This document shows, piece by piece, positions 5,615-8,032 of a stretch of 8,032 bases of DNA. The position numbers and the translations under genes are program-made. The stretch is from CAZGSV01 sp964528605. Its GTDB lineage: Bacteria; Armatimonadota; Zipacnadia; CAZGSV01. Below the pieces are notes generated by a model. The model saw only the letters and a program-made list of their open reading frames with translations, was not told the DNA's origin and made no database searches. Numbering within the stretch: the first letter of the stretch is position 1; the number at the start of each line of letters is the position of its first letter. Location: assembly GCA_964528605.1 (NCBI GenBank), contig CAZGSV010000132.1:1-8032 (forward strand), written 5' to 3'.

Positions 5615-6454
5615 ATGTGCGAGTTCTGCGTCAAGCACGGCGAAGGCAAGAAGTGGTACCTGCAGGCCAAGAACTACGCGGAGGACCTCTGGAGCGACCT
5701 GCGGCGCCGGCGCATGACCGCCGACTTCTTCAACAACTTCAATGTGACCATGTCGCGCAACCTCGCCAACCTCGACCGTCTCGCCCGCGCGCCACGCTTC
5801 GTGCAGGCGATCGTCAGAGGCGTCGTCACCCGGCAGCAGAAGAAGACGCACTTCGGGCAGGTCGTGCCCATTGAGGATGTCGAGCGCATCTTCGAGTTCA
5901 CCGACTCCGTCACGCGCACGCCCTGCGTGTGCCGCCGGGTCACCCGCGGGCGCGAGGACCGCTACTGCTTCGGGGTGACGATGGGGCCCACGGGGGGGCT
6001 GATCGGTCAGGTGGTGGACCCGAGTTACTGGCAAGGGCCCGACGGCGTGGGCGCGGAGCGTCTCGACAAGCCGACCGCGCTCCAGATGATGAAGGACTTC
6101 GAGAGCGAGGGCTTGGTGCACTCGGTGTGGACGTTCGTGACGCCCTTCATCGGCGGCATCTGCAACTGCGACCGCACGGACTGCATCGCGATGAGGACCA
6201 CGGTGGGGGCGGGCGTGCCGGTGATGTTCAAGGGCGAGTACGTGGCGAGCGTGGACTGGGACAAATGCACCGGCTGCCGCTCGTGCATGAGGGTGTGTCA
6301 GTTCGGAGCGATCGGCTACAGCGCGGGCCCGCGCAAGGCCTCCATTGACGCGCTGCATTGCTATGGCTGCGGTGTCTGCCGGTCGGTCTGCAAGCAGGAG
6401 GCGATCGCCCTGCGCGACCGGGCCTCGGTGCCGCTGGTGGCGGGCAACTGGTAA
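5615..6454 (+). CDS. Iron-sulfur protein with two C-terminal [4Fe-4S] ferredoxin motifs
   Basis: This 279-residue protein starts at ATG 5615 behind a strong GGAGGAGGAG site (5601-5610). An in-frame ATG at 5555 would add 20 basic residues and overlaps the possible -10. Cys residues fall in three groups. MCEFC (Cys2, Cys5) opens the protein. A middle set has PCVCR (Cys104, Cys106), Cys118, and ICNCDRTDC (Cys183, Cys185, Cys190) after the EGLVH block (165-169). The C-terminus has CTGCRSCMRVC (218-228) and CYGCGVCRSVC (249-259), each CxxCxxCxxxC and each able to hold a [4Fe-4S] cluster. The middle pattern recurs in a group of bacterial ferredoxin-like proteins and may bind a further cluster or metal. 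A basic helical stretch (about 15-75) follows the first CxxC. No signal peptide or membrane span is seen. It is probably a cytoplasmic electron carrier or redox subunit, but no partner oxidoreductase lies in the window. Confidence 0.85.
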   Translation: MCEFCVKHGEGKKWYLQAKNYAEDLWSDLRRRRMTADFFNNFNVTMSRNLANLDRLARAPRFVQAIVRGVVTRQQKKTHFGQVVPIEDVERIFEFTDSVTRTPCVCRRVTRGREDRYCFGVTMGPTGGLIGQVVDPSYWQGPDGVGAERLDKPTALQMMKDFESEGLVHSVWTFVTPFIGGICNCDRTDCIAMRTTVGAGVPVMFKGEYVASVDWDKCTGCRSCMRVCQFGAIGYSAGPRKASIDALHCYGCGVCRSVCKQEAIALRDRASVPLVAGNW

Positions 6455-6463
6455 CGGGAAACC

Positions 6464-6535
6464 AGGGATAGGAACCCGTTTTCGTTGCGCGCCACGGGTT
6501 TGCGGAGAGCCATGCGGAGAATGGGTTACTGCGCC
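6464..6535. repeat. REPIN-like inverted repeat after the iron-sulfur gene
   Basis: The left arm AGGGATAGGAACCCGTTTTC (6464-6483) and right arm GGAGAATGGGTTACTGCGCC (6516-6535) are imperfect inverted repeats sharing the AACCC(G/A)TT(T/C)TC block. The left arm shares AACCCGTTTTC with 3592-3610, and the right arm shares GGAGAATGG and TTACTG with 3642-3660. It starts 9 bases after the stop TAA at 6452-6454, the same offset as after the kinase gene. Confidence 0.65.
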
Positions 6536-6540
6536 GATTT

Positions 6541-6616
6541 TGCGGGGTGAGTGGTTGTGAGGTGCCCGGTGTGCGTTGAGGGCGGGATGTCGGTAGCCTT
6601 GGGGGGGGTGCGGGGT
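6541..6616 (+). repeat. Copy B of a ~70-bp dispersed repeat
   Basis: This copy aligns with the minus strand of 1834-1902 through the shared core GGCGGGATGTC and flanking AGCCTTG and TGCGGGGT blocks. It carries an 8-G run (6601-6608) where copy A has GCGGGG. It directly follows the REPIN-like element at 6464-6535. Confidence 0.6.
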
Positions 6617-6641
6617 CGCGGGCGGAGGCGAGCCTGCAAGT

Positions 6642-6736
6642 GGGCACGGCGGTGCCGTGCCCCTACGGACGGGACCGCCCTCCTACGGCGGGGTAAACCC
6701 TTCTTTGGCGGGCACGGCGGTGCCGTGCCCCTACGG
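6642..6736. repeat. Pair of GGGCACGGC hairpin repeats
   Basis: Two identical hairpins with a perfect 9-bp stem GGGCACGGC/GCCGTGCCC and loop GGT lie at 6642-6662 and 6710-6730, start to start 68 bp apart. Each is followed by CCTACGG (6662-6668, 6730-6736). A further CCTACGGCGGG occurs between them near 6682, also present after the second copy. This hairpin type is common in intergenic DNA of several uncultured bacterial groups. The short ORF across it (6551-6778) is not a convincing gene. Confidence 0.8.
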
Positions 6737-6898
6737 CGGGCGAAGCGGCCAGTGCCCGGAGGGAAAAGAGGCAAGTAGTTGTCCTTCAGCATAGTGGGGA
6801 CAGGTAGACGGCATACGGTAGATGGGGGGAGAGCAGAGGGCGCAGGTAACAGACAGTAGATAGCAGGTAGGGAGGCGGAGGAGGGCGGCGGGAGCGGG
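6737..6898. other. Non-coding remainder of the gap
   Basis: After the hairpin pair there is no supportable gene or terminator up to the minus-strand stop at 6899. GTGGGGACAGG near 6795 may be a REP half-site remnant. Loosely repetitive GTAGA/CAGGTAG segments between about 6800 and 6870 look like decayed short repeats. Confidence 0.4.
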
Positions 6899-7828
6899 TT
6901 ACTGGCTGGGCGTGCGGCCCATGATGACCAGTTCGCGGCGCACCATGTCGAGGAACTGGGCGGCGGTGAGGCCTTCTTGGGGGAAGGTGAAGACAGAGGT
7001 AGTGACACCACCCTCTCTGTCGGGCCCCACGGCACCGTGGGCTTCCTCGACGAGTTTGCTGGCGGCGACCTGCGCCCCCTCGATGGAGGTCTCGGGGAGC
7101 AAGGCGGCGAAGACGCAGTCGTTGTGGCGGGTGAGGATGTCGGTGGCGCGCACGACCGCGGTGATGCGGCCGGCGACGGCGGTCAGCTCGTTGCTGCTCA
7201 CGCCATGGAACTCGCCGGGGATGAGGCGGCAGACGCCGACGATGACGACGGAGAGCGCGTGGCCGTAGCGCTGGCTGCGCTCCAGTTCCTCGCGCACGCG
7301 GTATTCGAAGTAGGCACCATGGCGCAGGCCTGTGAGGAAGTCGGTAATGGTGACTTCGTCGAGGCGCAGGTAGAGTTCGATCATGCCCGCAGCCTGGTTG
7401 GCGGCGAGGTCTAGGAGTTCGAGGTCGGAGCCGCGGAAGGCATTGCGATCGCGGTGAAAAGCGGCCATGGCGCCGATGATGGTGCCGGTGGCGAAGAGCG
7501 GGAACCAGATCATGGCCCGCGCCTGCGGATGCAGGACGAAGGGGGCGACGCTGGGCTGGCGGGCGGTGTCGTTGATGGTGAGGGGGGTGACCGCCTCGCG
7601 CACCCAGGTGAGCAGCGCCGGCTGACCGGATATCTTCTCCCATTTGGAGTACTGGGGCGGCAGGCCGGCGCTGGCGAGCACGCGCAGGCACTCTTCACGG
7701 GCATCGTAGAAGAGCACGGCGCAGCCGATGCAGCCGAATGCCTTGGCGACCTTGGTAGCGAAGGAGTCGAGCACGGCGAACTCATCGGGCGGGATGAAGT
7801 AGTCGGGGAGCCTAGCCTTGCGCCCCAT
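6899..7828 (-). CDS. GAF-domain protein with degenerate GGDEF domain
   Basis: This 309-residue soluble protein starts at ATG 7828-7826 on the minus strand, with AAAGGA 8 bases upstream. Residues about 16-152 form a GAF sensor domain (FATKVAKAFGCIGCAVLFYD, then WFPLFATGTIIGAMAAFHRD). Residues 158-309 follow the diguanylate cyclase fold: TDFLTGL (162-168), FEYRVREELERSQRYGHALSVVI (174-196), RATD (227-230), then R-HNDCVF-AALLP (234-245). Aligned to RYGGDEFAVLLP, the GGDEF motif reads NDCVF, and the metal-binding DID of the preceding strand reads GVC (198-200), so cyclase activity is not expected. The RxxD inhibitory-site motif, correctly spaced before the GGDEF position, is kept, so it might still bind c-di-GMP. 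The 5' end overlaps the upstream MscS-type gene by 17 bp, implying translational coupling. It may be a ligand- or redox-sensing receptor rather than an enzyme. Confidence 0.87.
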   Translation of the reverse strand: MGRKARLPDYFIPPDEFAVLDSFATKVAKAFGCIGCAVLFYDAREECLRVLASAGLPPQYSKWEKISGQPALLTWVREAVTPLTINDTARQPSVAPFVLHPQARAMIWFPLFATGTIIGAMAAFHRDRNAFRGSDLELLDLAANQAAGMIELYLRLDEVTITDFLTGLRHGAYFEYRVREELERSQRYGHALSVVIVGVCRLIPGEFHGVSSNELTAVAGRITAVVRATDILTRHNDCVFAALLPETSIEGAQVAASKLVEEAHGAVGPDREGGVTTSVFTFPQEGLTAAQFLDMVRRELVIMGRTPSQ

Positions 7829-8032
7829 GGGAGGAGTCCTTTGCGTGCACGGTCCAGACGCCGCCGTCGAGCACGCGATTGGGGATAACGTGGAGGCGGC
7901 CGTCCTGGTCGCGCAGGCGGGTCTTGGTAATGCCGACTTCCTCGACTATGCCCTGGACGCCGGCGGCGGTGACGCGGGCACCGAGGAGCAGGTCGCGGTC
8001 GCCGGCCAACATCACGCCGCTGAGGATGTCGC
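7812..8032 (-). CDS. MscS-family mechanosensitive channel, C-terminal part (5' end outside window)
   Basis: The frame is open from the right edge to TAG at 7814-7812. It reads DILSGVMLAGDRDLLLGARV, then GVQGIVEEVGITKTRLRDQDGRLHVIPNRVL. This is the end of the pore helix followed by the MscS beta domain: the G-x-V-x-x-V/I-x-x-T-x-x-R pattern and DGR-x-x-VIPN are hallmarks. MscS channels open under membrane tension to release solutes on osmotic downshock. Only about 19 residues follow VIPNRVL before the stop, so the C-terminal alpha/beta vestibule of classical MscS is missing. No disruption of the frame is visible, though the stop could be natural or reflect an old truncation. The gene overlaps the GAF/GGDEF gene start (7828) by 17 bp. 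Transmembrane helices lie beyond the window. Confidence 0.85.
   Translation of the reverse strand, partial: DILSGVMLAGDRDLLLGARVTAAGVQGIVEEVGITKTRLRDQDGRLHVIPNRVLDGGVWTVHAKDSSHGAQG

Noticed and set aside
6551..6778. 75-codon ORF with MVVRCPVCVEGGM start
   Set aside because: It is a translation of the dispersed repeat and the two hairpin repeats and has no ribosome binding site. The CPVC looks zinc-finger-like by chance.

Overview
The window is about 8 kb of GC-rich bacterial DNA with compact genes separated by repeat-filled gaps. Most starts have purine-rich ribosome binding sites (AAGGAG, GGAGG, GGAGGAG), and the promoter before the sugar kinase has a perfect TATAAT box. No rRNA, tRNA, transposase, phage gene or CRISPR array is visible. 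The small hairpin repeats in every sizeable gap resemble those of repeat-rich uncultured lineages (Armatimonadota-like and similar groups). That assignment is inference from repeat style and GC content, not a marker-gene result.

Layout. (1) 1-1529, plus strand: the 3' part of a HELGH zinc-metallopeptidase-like gene, followed 16 bp later by a class I SAM methyltransferase, probably one operon. (2) 1530-2082: a gene-free gap with a cluster of hairpins, a 14-bp palindrome, one copy of a dispersed ~70-bp repeat and the kinase promoter. (3) 2083-3582, plus: a full-length FGGY-family carbohydrate kinase, xylulokinase-like. (4) 3583-3693: a convergent gap filled by REP-like repeats. (5) 3694-4578, minus: an alpha/beta-hydrolase (esterase/lipase type), divergent from (6) 4688-5242, plus: a second, unrelated class I methyltransferase. 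(7) 5243-5614: a gap holding a perfect 23-bp inverted repeat and other hairpins. (8) 5615-6454, plus: a cysteine-rich iron-sulfur protein with two C-terminal ferredoxin-type cluster motifs. (9) 6455-6898: a repeat-filled gap. (10) 6899-8032, minus: a GAF protein with a degenerate GGDEF domain, overlapping by 17 bp the 3' end of an MscS-type channel gene that runs off the right edge.

The genes do not form one pathway. The supported functional units are the peptidase-methyltransferase pair and the MscS plus GAF/degenerate-GGDEF pair. The latter suggests a link between membrane tension and cyclic-nucleotide or small-ligand sensing. The kinase and esterase are convergent neighbours and could both serve carbohydrate use, but nothing in the sequence ties them to a shared substrate.

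The most distinctive features are the REP/REPIN-like family found in at least four of the five larger gaps without a visible mobilising enzyme, the GGDEF domain that has lost its catalytic residues but kept an RxxD I-site-like motif, the MscS protein that stops just after its beta domain, and the iron-sulfur protein with an extra conserved Cys constellation. I found no convincing evidence for a new multi-gene defence or mobile system.
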